Below, one piece after another: positions 1 through 10,411 of a DNA stretch of 27,245 nucleotides (positions are counted from its first letter, which is position 1; the number at the start of each line of letters is the position of its first letter). The stretch lies in the NCBI GenBank assembly GCA_905397405.1, contig CAJPVJ010000364.1:1-27245 (forward strand), written 5' to 3'. The translations under genes and the position numbers were made by a program. The notes beneath the pieces are model-generated. The model saw only the letters and a program-made list of their open reading frames with translations. It ran no database searches and was not told the DNA's origin. Source of the DNA: Oppiella nova. Lineage: Eukaryota > Arthropoda > Arachnida > Sarcoptiformes > Oppiidae.

Positions 1-145
1 ATTTTCTCAGATTTTACTCTATTATAGTCAGGCTTTCAAATGATATAAAAATCTCAGAATTATTTTATTTAAAAGTTACAGTTTTTTAGTCATAAAAAAG
101 ATGCAGTTTTTATCTATTGATACGTTAATTATTTTATATTAATAG

Positions 146-506
146 ATTCGAAAGGGTGTTGGAATCTGGGCTAGATGTGCATGATAATATGATTAAAAAT
201 GTATTAACAAGGTTACGTGTAGCACGTCAGCGTAATTATCAAAATCAAAACTCATCTACTATATTAACAAGCACTGTTAATCTTCAAAGCAAAATTAACA
301 TTGATGATTTTTTCCGTAATGACATATCATTGCTAATTGTTGGTTTTATATTTGCTCTTATAAGTTTTGTATTTGAATTGTTTTCACGCAATTTATTTTA
401 TCTGGATAATACTAGTGTACATAAAAATATTGAACATCGTAGACATAATTATTTTAATGAAACATTATTTAAATCACATTATACATATTATCATTATAGT
501 AACTAA
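146..506 (+). CDS. Ionotropic receptor, last exon of a 5'-truncated gene
   Basis: This is the C-terminal exon of a divergent ionotropic receptor whose upstream exons lie beyond the left edge. An acceptor ending in AATAG precedes base 146, and the first base completes a codon (phase 2), as in all the complete copies in the window. The reading continues through a V-L-E-S-G-L motif, a charged linker and the block FFRNDISLLIVGFIFAL, which is the third membrane helix, to a TAA at 504-506. No GCGTAAGT-type donor or pore exon is present in bases 1-140, so the preceding intron is longer than that. It is the only copy on the plus strand and converges tail-to-tail with the next gene. The tail after TM3 is rich in His, Tyr and Asn and unlike the other copies. 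Family assignment is good by similarity to the neighbours; whether the gene is intact cannot be seen. Confidence 0.8.
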
Positions 507-760
507 TATTGTTTAACTTAATTATAATTAATATTTTTAATAAAACAAAAATTGTAAAATATTTTGATTAGATAATATACTGTATAACAAGTTTTAAAAT
601 ACTAAAATAAAAATTAATGTAAATATAAAAAGGTAATATAATACAAACTGTATATAAACTAAATATTATAACTCTGTAGACAATATAATAAAACAAATAC
701 CAAACACAGAAATGTAAACATTCTGTTCATTTAGTTGACATTAATTTAGTTAAGTTTTCA
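507..760. other. AT-rich spacer
   Basis: This stretch is A/T-rich and without a recognisable gene. It is probably the 3' flank of the plus-strand receptor exon. Confidence 0.5.
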
Positions 761-1215
761 CATATTAAGCCTATGGAGAATTTGCTCAAAATAGCCCTTA
801 TATCCCATGTTAATTCAATGGGGAAATTGATTCAAATGACCACAAAATCGAATACTAATCCTATAGGAAAGTTGGATTAAATGCTTTCAATATCCCATGT
901 TAAACCTAATGGAAATTGATTCAAATTGCCACTAAATCCAATGCTAATCTGATGGAAAGACTACCTCAAATAAGGCCAATATCCCATGCTAAGTCAATGG
1001 GAAAATTAACTTAAATGAATTTAATATTCCATGTTAAGTTTATGGGAAATTCATTCAAATAGCCTTAAAATGCAATGTTAATCCTATGAGAGATTTGGCT
1101 AAAATGGCCCAGAATCCAATTCTAATCCAATGGAAAAATTAACTCAAATTTTTCTAATATCCCATGCTAGGTCTATGAGAAAATTGGCCTTAGTATTCTA
1201 CGTTAATTCTATAAG
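761..1215. repeat. Degenerate ~45-bp minisatellite, about 11 copies
   Basis: A diverged tandem repeat of roughly 45 bp. Recognisable unit starts lie near 761, 801, 848, 891, 937, 980, 1025, 1071, 1115, 1158 and 1195. The core reads approximately TATCCCATGTTAA, then a few variable bases, then ATGGGAAAATT and TCAAAT. Two unit types partly alternate: one begins TATCCCATG, the other TCCAATGCTAAT, suggesting an older 90-bp higher-order period. Copies differ from one another at many positions, so the array is old. No coding function is evident. Confidence 0.85.
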
Positions 1216-1678
1216 AATAATGGCTTAGGTTAGGAAAGAATTAGTTATAGCTTGATTAATAAGTAATTCACAGAATCTGATTGTTTATCGCGCGCTTAAG
1301 ACTTAATTGTTGGGATCAATCTGTGGGTCCATTTGTAGGCTATTTATCACTGATTATGAATATCTTATTATTGACTACATTATTATCCTTAGAAGGAATT
1401 TCTCGGTACGGAAAGTTGGCCATGCTAGTTTAATTTGTATGTGCATAAACTTAATTATGTCATTAATAAATATGCATGGTCAAAAANATTAATGTTCAAT
1501 GTGTAATCGTAAGCTGTTAATTTAAAGCTTTTCACTACATGACTATATTTTCTATGCTATACAAAAGTCCTCCAAATGAGTTATAACACCACATATAAAA
1601 AACTTTAAAATTATACATTTAACGCACTATTAGTAAATGTTTCTAATATAACCCCCAATATCTAGCACGTATTGCTTT
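1216..1678. other. Intergenic region with one undetermined base
   Basis: No gene recognised. The stretch contains an N at 1487. A short plus-strand open frame here (1307 onward) has no recognisable motif and runs into the N, so it is not called. The right part is the 3' flank of receptor A. Confidence 0.5.
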
Positions 1679-3288
1679 TCACTTCCCATTGTAAATACAA
1701 ATAAAAAATATAATCAATTCAGCCATAAAACTAATTGTGGCTAATATAAATCCAATTAGCACAATTATTAAATCATTTTGAAAAACTTCACCAAGGGTAA
1801 TTATATTGTCATGGTCTTTTCTATTTTTATGAATTCTAACATTTTGAGCTTGATCGTTATTGTCCATGTCATCAGCCATGTCCAGTCGTTTAATTATACT
1901 TTTGATCATATCGTCATGTATTACAAGTCCGGTTTCCAAAACACGTTGATAACTTTAAAATTATCAACATCAGTAATATATTTAAGATATTAACAAAATA
2001 TATTATGTTCATACAGTATTACTTACGCAAATTTTAATTGAGTTGTGTGTGAAAAACCTTTTTTAATAAAGTAGCTTGCAGTATTTTTCAGATATTTTGA
2101 CTCTGATATAACGAACCTTGAACGTTCACTTTTATATCTATCATAAAACCTCATTGTTTTAGCTGAGTTTGCAATATATACAAGCTTATTCGACATTATG
2201 TTATCTAGTATTTGTTTATAGTCAATATATATTAAACGATTTAATAGCATATATTTAATTTTATTATCAAAATATTGTCGTTGTTGTAATATATCAAAAT
2301 TACGCTTACTCCCAACAATGGGAAGTGATTTATATTGAACTAGATCATTTAAAGTCTCAATCAATGGTACAGAACTGACCCTAAAATAGGTGTTCAATAA
2401 TAGCGATGTAAATGATTTGGTAATTATTAACGCACTTAATATCCATATAATACGTATTAAATTAAAAATATTTTTCTTGATCATGGTCATATTTGTCATA
2501 TTTTTAGTTGTATAAATTAATAATTTAATTGAACCCTGACATGTAAATGATTTAAATATCTCTAATATTATAGTGGTCGTATTTATTGTATGTTTAAATA
2601 ATATTTTAAATATTAATATTAACAAAATAAATGTTAATAAAATACATAGCCAAATCTGAAATTCAATAAGGTTAAATCATGGTAAAATTATACAATTATT
2701 TAAAATCAAATATTTACCCGTATTTCGAAAAGGTTTCGAAAACTAAATAATGAATCATCTGTTAAATATTGTACTCCCGATATTATGTTTACTAAATATC
2801 CTTGGTAAACCGGTATAATATGATTATAATATGGTGCATTTACGTCGCTGCTTACTTTTAATTTTAAATCAATATCTTCATCCTATAAAAAGTATATAAT
2901 TTCTAATTATAAAATACTATACATATTAGTTTATATTTATAATTAATTTTAATTTTACAGGTTTGAAATAAAATAAATTACAGTGTTATAAACTTAAATA
3001 AATAAATTACCATGTTTTCAATGTCAAATCCAATTTTCAAACATAAATTACATAATAGGTACTGGACAATTGATAAATCGCAGCCATATAATTTAAACTT
3101 TATAAATAAATTAGATAAGTTTAATTTTATTGAAAATATATATTTATACTTACAGATTTAAGTCTCAATATGACATAGCCACCATTTGTACAATTATAAT
3201 AACATTTTAACCTTTTTTGTTTATTAATATTATAAACCTGGATAAAACCATATATATTTGATATGATTAACTTTGCAATTTTGACCAT
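1679..3288 (-). CDS. Divergent ionotropic receptor A, 5 exons, 429 aa
   Basis: A predicted ligand-gated cation channel of the ionotropic receptor family, probably chemosensory. Exons on the minus strand are 3288-3154, 3097-3011, 2882-2718, 2655-2027 and 1952-1679; introns are 56, 128, 62 and 74 nt, all GT-AG. The joined 1290 nt contain no internal stop. Residues 1-45 carry the CYYNC pair and residues 46-74 the CNLC pair. TM1 is about 130-148 (starting IWLCILLTF), the pore stretch FTCQGSIK lies near 166-173, and TM2 about 195-220 contains SFTSLLLNTYF followed by SVPLIETLNDL. The S2 lobe ends with KGFSHTTQLKF. The last exon opens with VLETGL and TM3 is about 400-426, with only a few residues after it. 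No signal peptide or amino-terminal domain is visible. The start is the first ATG, placed as in all sister genes. This copy is clearly older than B-D. Confidence 0.87.
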
Positions 3289-3647
3289 TTTTATTTCAAT
3301 TAATTTTTAGTTGACATTTGAGTCTTGATATTATTTTTATTATATTTAAATTAGCATAATAATTATTTTCTACATTATTCATGTTTTTATATTTCTATAC
3401 TACATCATTATTAAAAATTTATTAATTAGATAATTTCACATGACAAGATAATTATATTTAATTGTTTGACAACAACAAACCTATTATATTACAATAAACA
3501 GAGTTTACAATATAGTGAATTAAAAAAATAATAATTTAGATTGACAGTCGTTTAAAATATTATAATTATATCATAATAATATATAATCGTTAATAACATA
3601 TCACATGATATAAATATATTAATGAGTTTTTAATATCATAATATGAA
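3289..3647. other. AT-rich intergenic spacer upstream of receptor A
   Basis: This is the 5' flank of receptor A. I recognise no gene, RNA or transposon here. Any promoter must lie in this stretch or in the LTR-like block beyond it, but no specific element can be supported. Confidence 0.4.
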
Positions 3648-3722
3648 TGTTTTGGAGTGGATGATGGTACGGGTTGTCTGACCCACACCACGATAACGCC
3701 TAACCCGGATGGACTTCGTGGG

Positions 3723-3864
3723 TAGTGTGACCAGATGTCCATTTTTGCACTGGATTGTCCAGTTTTTGCACATGGTGTCCAGTTTTGTAATTTATCTATT
3801 ACAATGTAATGGATAAAATTGTCCAGTTTTAAATCTAATATTAAAAAAATATCTGGTCACCCTA
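3723..3864. mobile_element. Non-autonomous hAT-type element, 142 bp, 8-bp TSD
   Basis: The ends are TAGTGTGACCAGATGTCC on the left and ATATCTGGTCACCCTA on the right, imperfect inverted repeats. The element is flanked by an identical 8-bp target duplication, TTCGTGGG, at 3715-3722 and 3865-3872. An 8-bp duplication and GTGACCA-type ends are characteristic of hAT transposons. It has no coding capacity and is nested within the LTR-like block. The end sequence resembles that of the element at 21826. Confidence 0.9.
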
Positions 3865-4124
3865 TTCGTGGGGGGAGTGCTTACCTCCGGTCTACGCTAA
3901 CCCACTCAACACGTTTGCGGTTCAACAGAGAGTTGGGGCAATCACTGCCTTCACGCCCACTTCAGGCATACAATCATAACGAAGCACTTAATGATTAATA
4001 ACATGTTTATTGAATAATTACTAAATGAATAAATGAGTTGTTGTTACAAATGATACTTAGATTACAAATAGAGAATTGGTATTAAATTAGAAGAATACAA
4101 TGGAGTGGACAACTGGTCCACCGG

Positions 4125-4328
4125 TAGCGTTCCCAGATCCAAAAATCAAATTCCTTGAGAATCCTTATTTTTGCCCTAAAAACGCCCTTAATTTCCATAA
4201 CCTTTTAAAAAGTGATCATAAAGTTCCTTGAGGTTCATTGAAATGGTCATATTTTTAGGGAATATTTCCTTGAGCATATGACCGATTCCTTTAGAGTCCT
4301 GCTTGAACCTTGAGATTTGGGAACCCTA
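4125..4328. mobile_element. Non-autonomous hAT-type element, 204 bp, 8-bp TSD
   Basis: Left end TAGCGTTCCCAGATC and right end GATTTGGGAACCCTA are imperfect inverted repeats of about 15 bp. The flanks are TCCACCGG (4117-4124) and TCCACAGG (4329-4336), an 8-bp duplication with one mismatch, as expected for an older hAT insertion. It has no coding capacity. It is the second element nested in the LTR-like block and belongs to a different end-sequence family from the one at 3723. Confidence 0.8.
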
Positions 4329-4568
4329 TCCACAGGTCGACCGCTTCAGTCGACTACTGAACATAAACTTATTAGGTCTACACACAGGTGTTAGCCTGAG
4401 ATCATAGATAAGATTAAGTCTTATGAATAGTCATCTCTGAGAATAAATAAAGTTTATACAAACTAAAGGATTATAATAATTATATTAAGAGTAATAATTA
4501 GTGTCTGAGTTTGAGAGGCCTGGCTATGAAACATAAATAATAATTCGGGGAAAACCAGGTCCTCTACA

Positions 4569-5106
4569 GTATTTATAAAATCTAAATTAAAAATTTTAAA
4601 CATTTAGTAAATTACACATATTCAATTTATTTAAGTACTATTACTATTAAGTTTAATGCCTAGTGTAAGACATACACTTAACATGTTATTAAAAACAATC
4701 ACATATATATTTTATTTTTATAATGTTAAGTAAAAAACAAAATATATTTTACAATAATATGAAATAGATATGAAAATATCATTTACATTGCACTAACACA
4801 GATACATTATAATTATTATTTTATATTATATTTTGGATATATTTATTTGTAAACTTGATATTAAAGTTAATAATGTCACAATAAATTCATATTATATCAA
4901 GGTATATTTGTCTAATATTATTTTTTATGACATAACAAACTGAGAAAACAATTTCTAAGCAATTATATTATTTACATAATAAATAGTAAATTAATGAAAA
5001 TAAATACTGTATCCTAAAAAGCATTTAATAATTATAAGTATGATTTATTTTAAACGAAAAACATTATTATTTTTGAAATTAACTACTGTTTATTTATATA
5101 ATTAAA
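4569..5106. other. AT-rich 3' flank of receptor B
   Basis: No gene recognised. About 4781-4855 resembles, at lower identity, the intergenic block found at 7800-7930 and 10412-10522. An AATAAA on the minus strand at 5094-5089, shortly after the stop codon of receptor B, is a plausible polyadenylation signal, but such hexamers are common by chance at this base composition. Confidence 0.4.
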
Positions 5107-7344
5107 TTAACAAGTGTAAATAATATTTCTAATCTGTATTTTATGTTTACAATATTCAGTAATAAAACATAGCACCGCTATTATAAAACCCACAATTAAA
5201 ATAATAATACCATTGCGAAAAAATTCATTTAACTTGATCTTATGTTGCAATTTATTTGGATCTTGTTGCACTATTTTAGGTTGATGAAAGTGAAAAATTA
5301 GTTGTGCTCGATGCTTAATTTTGTACAATTTATGTATTAGATTAGATAGAAAATTATGATGTATGCCGAGTCCCGACTCCAATACGCATTCGTAACTGTA
5401 CATTTAAAAAATATTTAACAATTGTTTTAAAAATAGGTTTAATTCAACAAGTACGTACTATAGAAGTAATTTCAAATAAATTTACAAAAAAAATAAAATA
5501 ATTATAAACAAAAAACACACCCGTTTATTATGGCTGTAAAATCTTAATTCGTATTTTATCTATGACAAACTAATTTAAATAAATAAATACATACGCTCTT
5601 GTAATTTGTGCTGTATACAAGAAACCTTTTCTGATTGTTAATACTCCTAAATTATAGAGATAATTGTGCTTGGAAATGGCAAAATTAGCACGCTCACTTT
5701 TGTATAAACTATAGAAATTAGATGTTTCAATTGAATTTGTAATATAAACGGCTTTGTTGCTAATTATGTCATTAAATGCTTCATCCAATTCGTCAATTTC
5801 CATTGTCCGTTTGAGCAAGGTTAATTGTGTTTCATTATTGACATATTCATACATGTACAATTGTTTAATTAAATTGGTATGTGATAAAATTTGTAGTGAA
5901 TTGTACTGGCACAAATCTTCTAATGTATTAACCATTGGTACAGAAGTGACTTGAAAATAGCTTTTTAGTAATAGTGATGAAAATGATTTAACAATAAATA
6001 ACGCGTTCAATATCCACAAAATACGTAATATTTTAAAACATAATGCTTTACTTTTGGATATATTTTCACTGTTGTATAAAATTAACTTCACTGAACCTTG
6101 GTTGGTTACTGATCTAATAAAATCCATAAATAGCATTTGTATATATAATTTATGCTCGCTTAGTTTATAAATTAATACAATGAAGAATATATATGTCAAT
6201 GAAAACAATACCCAAATCTGAAAAGTAAAATTATTTTATTTTATTTATTTTATAATATTTAAATATACCTTAAGGTCTAATAGGTTTTTAAACCTAAAAT
6301 ATGACGTATCCACTTGAAATGTCATTCCACTTATTATTTGTGCTAGATAACCTTGGTACACCGTGATAATATGATGGTTATAAGGTAAATTGTATTTATT
6401 AACTGTTTTCAATCCTAATGAAATCACTTTGAGCTATTTCAAATAATAATTAATTTAATAATATAACTACAGGGGTTACAAAAAATGAATTAGAACGACC
6501 TGAAAATTAAAAAACTGTATTAAAAACTTATAAAATAGTTTTATGTTTGGTATCAAAATGTTTGTCATATATCTGAAAGTCATAAACTGCAAAAAAATAT
6601 TTTTTGTCAATAAGCATTCAATAAATAATGACAATTAAACGAGAGTTAGTCTATAAAAGGGATTTTAAAGTTTTTCCATTGAATAGAATTGTGAATGAAT
6701 TGCTATTTCACACGAACACTAACGCGCATGTATTTTCTCATAGGGTTTACTATTGTTTAAAAAGGAGTTTAACGACTAGTTCTCATTCAATTGTTATTAT
6801 TTATTGAATGTTTATTGACAAAAAATATTTTTTTGCAGTTTATAACTTTCAGTTATATGACAAACATTTTGATACCAAACATAAAACTATTTTTAAGTTT
6901 TTAATACAGTTTTTTTTAACTTTAAAGTCGTTCTAATTCATTTTTTGTAACCCCTGTAGTACCGTAATAATAAATAATAGTACAAATACAAGTAGTAATA
7001 TAAATTTTATTAAATTGTATTTAATTAAAAATAGTAATCATAATACTTACTGGATCAGGGCGTAATTTAAAATTAACAGTTAAACATAATGTGCACACTA
7101 CGTATTGCACAATGGATAAATCTTGACCATATAATAGTCGCTAAATAAATGGTTCTTATTAATATAATATTTAAGTTGTGTCAACATAATTTTATGAAAA
7201 TTATATTACCGAATTTGGCATCAAGGTAACTTCTCCTTTAGTTATGCAATTGTAATTGCATTTTAATAATTTATCATAATCAATAGCGTAACTTTGAATT
7301 AGGCCATACATTAATGAAGTTGTTAAGTTATCAATGTATGCCAT
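5107..7344 (-). CDS. Divergent ionotropic receptor B, 5 exons, 433 aa
   Basis: One of three close sister genes (B, C, D). Exons are 7344-7210, 7140-7051, 6433-6269, 6217-5595 and 5395-5107; joined they give 1302 nt without an internal stop. Residues 30-34 form CNYNC; exon 2 carries LYGQDLSIVQ and the CTLC pair. TM1 is about 131-149, the pore stretch VTNQGSVK about 167-174, TM2 about 193-218 with SFSSLLLKSYF, then SVPMVNTLEDL. The S2 lobe includes SERANFAIS and RKGFLYTAQ. The last exon starts YECVLESGL and TM3 is about 400-418, followed by a short Lys/Ile-rich tail. The intron between exons 3 and 2 is 617 nt because of the inserted 487-bp element; subtracting it leaves 130 nt, the size of the same intron in D. 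The upstream frame stays open for about 19 codons without an ATG, so an unseen 5' exon is possible. Confidence 0.88.
6470..6956. mobile_element. 487-bp inverted-repeat element (MITE) in an intron of receptor B
   Basis: The ends read CAGGGGTTACAAAAAATGAA and, on the other side, its reverse complement. The arms match for about 180 bp with scattered differences, leaving a central region of roughly 120 bp. TA dinucleotides flank both ends (6468-6469 and 6957-6958), consistent with a TA target duplication. There is no transposase frame. The corresponding introns of receptors C (137 nt) and D (130 nt) lack the insert, so insertion followed separation of these copies or was lost from the others. The intron splice sites remain intact around it. 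Confidence 0.88.
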
Positions 7345-7457
7345 GTCTAAAAATAAATTAAACTTTAGATTTATAATTTTCAAATATAAATATTTTATCA
7401 AAAATGAATTTGTTTTAATATTTTAGCTAAAATAAGATTTTCCTAACATTATTGTAT

Positions 7458-7551
7458 CATTTGCATTTTAATATTTGTCATAATCAATTACGTAATTTTC
7501 AATTAAACCATACATTAATGAAGGAAATAAATTATTAGAAATATTGTGCAT
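7458..7551 (-). pseudogene. Decayed extra copy of receptor exon 1
   Basis: On the minus strand, ATG at 7551 is followed by a reading MHNISNNLFPSLMYGLIENY and then an Asp-Tyr-Asp-Lys stretch, closely matching exon 1 of receptor C (FPSLMYGL against IPSLMYGL). A one-base deletion after the Lys codon brings a stop, and the Cys-x3-Cys part and the donor are degraded. It lies just upstream of receptor B's intact exon 1. A still more worn version of the same segment seems to exist upstream of receptor D (about 12835-12900), so the extra exon probably predates the B/D duplication. It is a non-functional remnant. Confidence 0.75.
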
Positions 7552-7799
7552 GGTTTTAAAATATGAATGTTAAAAATTAGAAATAAATACTTACTTGTAA
7601 ATACAAAATATAATTGTCAAATATATGATCAGAATAAAATTAGTATTTTATATGGAACAAGGTGCGGTAAAATAGCTAATTAAATATGCAAAATTAATAA
7701 ATATTATATTAAAAGGCGTAACAAAATCCATATAAGATTAATTGAAATGAATAATTAAATTTTTATATAACTATAGAATACAACATTGCTCACTTATCA

Positions 7800-7930
7800 C
7801 AAATAATGTTAGACCATATTGTACATTAATATTGCGCAGAGTTGAAAATTTAATTTGTGTTGCACAAACAGATATAATACATGATATTAATTATTTTATA
7901 TTATAATATGGGTGTATTCATTTATAAATT
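7800..7930 (+). repeat. Conserved intergenic block, copy between B and C
   Basis: A block of about 130 bp with the core GTTGAAAATTTAATTTGTGT followed by TGCACAAACAGATATAATAC. It recurs at 10412-10522 in the same orientation, at 18447-18575 in the opposite orientation, and weakly at 4781-4855. It lies a few hundred bases 3' of receptor C and upstream of receptor B. It may be a short mobile repeat or a regulatory or boundary segment carried along with the array; the sequence does not decide. Confidence 0.6.
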
Positions 7931-8130
7931 TAATAAAACAATTAATAAAAAAATAATACACATTACAGTAAATTCATTAAGTTTTATCTGTATAATATTT
8001 AATAACATTAATTTTAGATGTCACAACAAATTAAAAAAAACAATTTTTAGCTTTTTCCGTATTTACACAATAGACATTAAATTAATTAAAATATAATGTA
8101 GTATGTTATACTGTGTGTTGAAATATATTT

Positions 8131-8317
8131 CTGATAGACCAAAATGAGAAGGACCTCTAAAAAGTTGCTTTTATTTCTTCTTGAAACATTGCGTTTCTGT
8201 AAAGTTTGAAATTTACAAGGTTTAATATAAATAAATTTCAAACTTTACAGAAACGCAATGTTTCAAGAAGAAATAAAAGCAACTTTTCAGAGGTCCTTCT
8301 CATTTTGGTCTACAAGA
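8131..8317. mobile_element. 187-bp hairpin element with near-perfect 80-bp arms
   Basis: The arms 8135-8214 and 8233-8312 are reverse complements with a single mismatch over 80 bp, separated by an 18-bp loop; the ends read TAGACCAAAATGAGAAGG. The paralogous segment between receptors C and D (about 10705-10725) reads directly from GAAATATATTT into TATTTTTAAATA without this insert, which gives an empty site. Comparison suggests a 3-bp target duplication (TTT), though the A/T context leaves that uncertain. No coding capacity. The near identity of the arms indicates a recent insertion. Confidence 0.9.
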
Positions 8318-8427
8318 TTTTATTTTTAAATATATTTTATATGAATCACATGGCATGCAAGAAAAATAATTTTAATAATTATTTATTTTAAATTAAAAAC
8401 ATTAGTATATTTATATCCTATATTATA

Positions 8428-10133
8428 TTAGCAAGTGTAAATAATATTTCCAATTTGTATTTTATTTTTACAATATTCAGTAATAAAACATAGCACCGCT
8501 GTCATAAAACCCACAATTAAAATAATAATACCATTTCGAAAAAATTCATTTAATTTAATCTTATGTTGCAATTTATTTGGATCTTGTTGCACTATTTTAG
8601 GTTGATGAAAGTGAAAAATTAAATGTGCTCGATACTTAATTTTGTACAACTTTTGTATTAAATTAGATATAAAATTATGATGTATGCCGAGTCCCGACTC
8701 CAATACGCATTCGTAACTATAAATTAAAAATATTATTTACTCATTTTTAATACACAAATATTTCCATAAATAATGTTTAAAATTATAACTAAAAACCATG
8801 AATAAGGTTGTGAAATCAAAAATTAATGAACGTAATTAATGAATAACAAATTAATCAAAATGAATATAATACTTACGCTAATGTTATTTTTTCTGTATAC
8901 AAAAAGCCTTTCCTGATTGCTAAAACACCTAGATTGTAAATATAATTGTGCTTGGATATGGCAAAATTAGCACGTTCACTTTCGTATAAACTATAAAAAT
9001 TAGCCGTTTCAATTGAATTTGTAATATAAACGGCTTTGTTGCTAATTATGTCATTAAATGCTTCATCCAATTCGTCAATTTCAATTGTCCGCTTGAGCAA
9101 GGTTAATTGTGTTTCATTATTGACATATTCGTACTTGTACAATTGTTTTATTAATTTCGTATGGGATAAAATTTGTAGTGAATTGTACTGGCACAAATCT
9201 TCTAAATTATTAATCATTGGTACAGATGTCACTCGAAAATAGCTTTTTAATAATAGGGATGAAAATGATTTGACAATAAATAACGCGTTCAATATCCACA
9301 AAATACGTAATATTTCAAAACATAATGCTTTCCTTTTGGATATATTTTCACTGTTGTATAAAATTAACTTCACTGAACCTTGGTTGGTTACTGATCTAAT
9401 AAAATCCATAAATAGCATTCGTATAGATAGTTTATGCTCGCTTAGTTTATAAATTAATATAATGAAGAATACATATGTCAATGAAAACAATACCCAAATC
9501 TGAAAATAAAATTTTGTTTAATTTATTCTATAATATTTAAATATACCTTGAGGTCTAATAGGTTTTTAAACCTAAAATATGACGTATCCACTAGAAATGT
9601 CATCCCAGTTATTATCTGACCTAGATAACCTTGGTACACCGTAATAATATGATAGTTATTAGGTAAATTGTAATTATTAACTGTTTTCAATCCAAGTGAA
9701 ATTACTTTAAGCTATTTCAAATAATTATTAATTTAATTATAATACTTGAATTAATAAATAACATTACAAACAATATTAGATTAACAATAGTTATAAAAAT
9801 TATTAAATTAACTTGTAATTTATTAAAATTAGTGAACATAATACTTACTGGATCAGCGCGTAATTTAAAATTAACCGTTAAGCATAATGTGCACACTATG
9901 TATTGCACTATGGACAAATCTTGACCATATAATAGTCGCTAGATAAAATGAGTTGACTATTATGAATATATCATATTAAAATTTTATATTACCGAATTTG
10001 GCATCAAGGTAACTTCTCCCTTGTTTGTACAATTGTAATTACATCTTAATAACTTGTCATAATCTATCAGGTAAGCTCCTATAAGGCCATACATTAATGA
10101 AGGTATTAAACTATTTATAGAAATATCCTGCAT
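8428..10133 (-). CDS. Divergent ionotropic receptor C, 5 exons, 435 aa
   Basis: Exons are 10133-9993, 9938-9849, 9711-9547, 9499-8877 and 8716-8428, introns 54, 137, 47 and 160 nt; the 1308 joined nucleotides have no internal stop. It is nearly collinear with B and D: the last four exons have the same lengths as theirs, and exon 1 is two codons longer (MQDISINSLIPSLMYGL). Cysteine pairs are CNYNC in exon 1 and CTLC in exon 2. TM1 begins IWVLFSLTYVFF, the pore stretch is VTNQGSVK, TM2 holds SFSSLLLKSYF, and S2 includes ESERANFAIS. The last exon begins YECVLESGL and ends with TM3 (FFRNGIIILIVGFMTAV) and a short tail. Differences from B are mostly single substitutions. Frame and splice sites are preserved despite divergence in introns, suggesting it is or was recently functional. 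Confidence 0.88.
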
Positions 10134-10411
10134 ATTTTTAAAATGTGAAAATTATAAAAAATATTATATATTTCTTATAAAAGCAAGATATAATTATGAA
10201 ATATATTAAAAATATAATTAGTTTTCTATAAAGCAATAGGCGTGGTAAAATAGTAAAATAAATATTCATAATTAAAAAATATTATATTAAAGGGCGTAAC
10301 TAATTTTATATAAAATAATTGAAATAAATAATTAAATTTATATATACAATAATAAAACATGATTGAAATACAACTTTGCTTACTTATCACAAATAATATT
10401 AAACAACATTT

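Larger units (their letters stand above)
3648..4568 (-). mobile_element. LTR-like block (possible solo LTR) with nested elements
   Basis: A block visibly richer in G and C than its flanks. Read on the minus strand it begins TGTAGAGGACCTGG and ends CCACTCCAAAACA, the TG...CA ends expected of a long terminal repeat, with AATAAA-type signals inside. Removing the two nested hAT-type elements and one copy of each target duplication leaves about 560 bp, a plausible LTR size. No coding region, primer-binding site or second LTR is seen, and the immediate flanks (GAA on the left, GTATT on the right) do not form a target duplication. The assignment is therefore tentative; another kind of repeat is possible. 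Confidence 0.4.

Noticed and set aside
761-1215. CRISPR-like repeat array
   Set aside because: Units are contiguous, strongly diverged and without unique spacers, and the window is eukaryotic.
1307-1492. Plus-strand open frame of about 61 codons
   Set aside because: It has no recognisable motif, begins at a non-ATG codon and ends only at an undetermined base.
3648-4568. Target duplication around the LTR-like block
   Set aside because: The bases immediately outside the TG...CA ends do not match for 4, 5 or 6 bp, so no duplication is claimed.
7881-8391. Plus-strand open frames at 7881-8096 and 8206-8391
   Set aside because: The first lies in low-complexity A/T-rich spacer that is not open in the paralogous C/D spacer. 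The second runs through the hairpin element.
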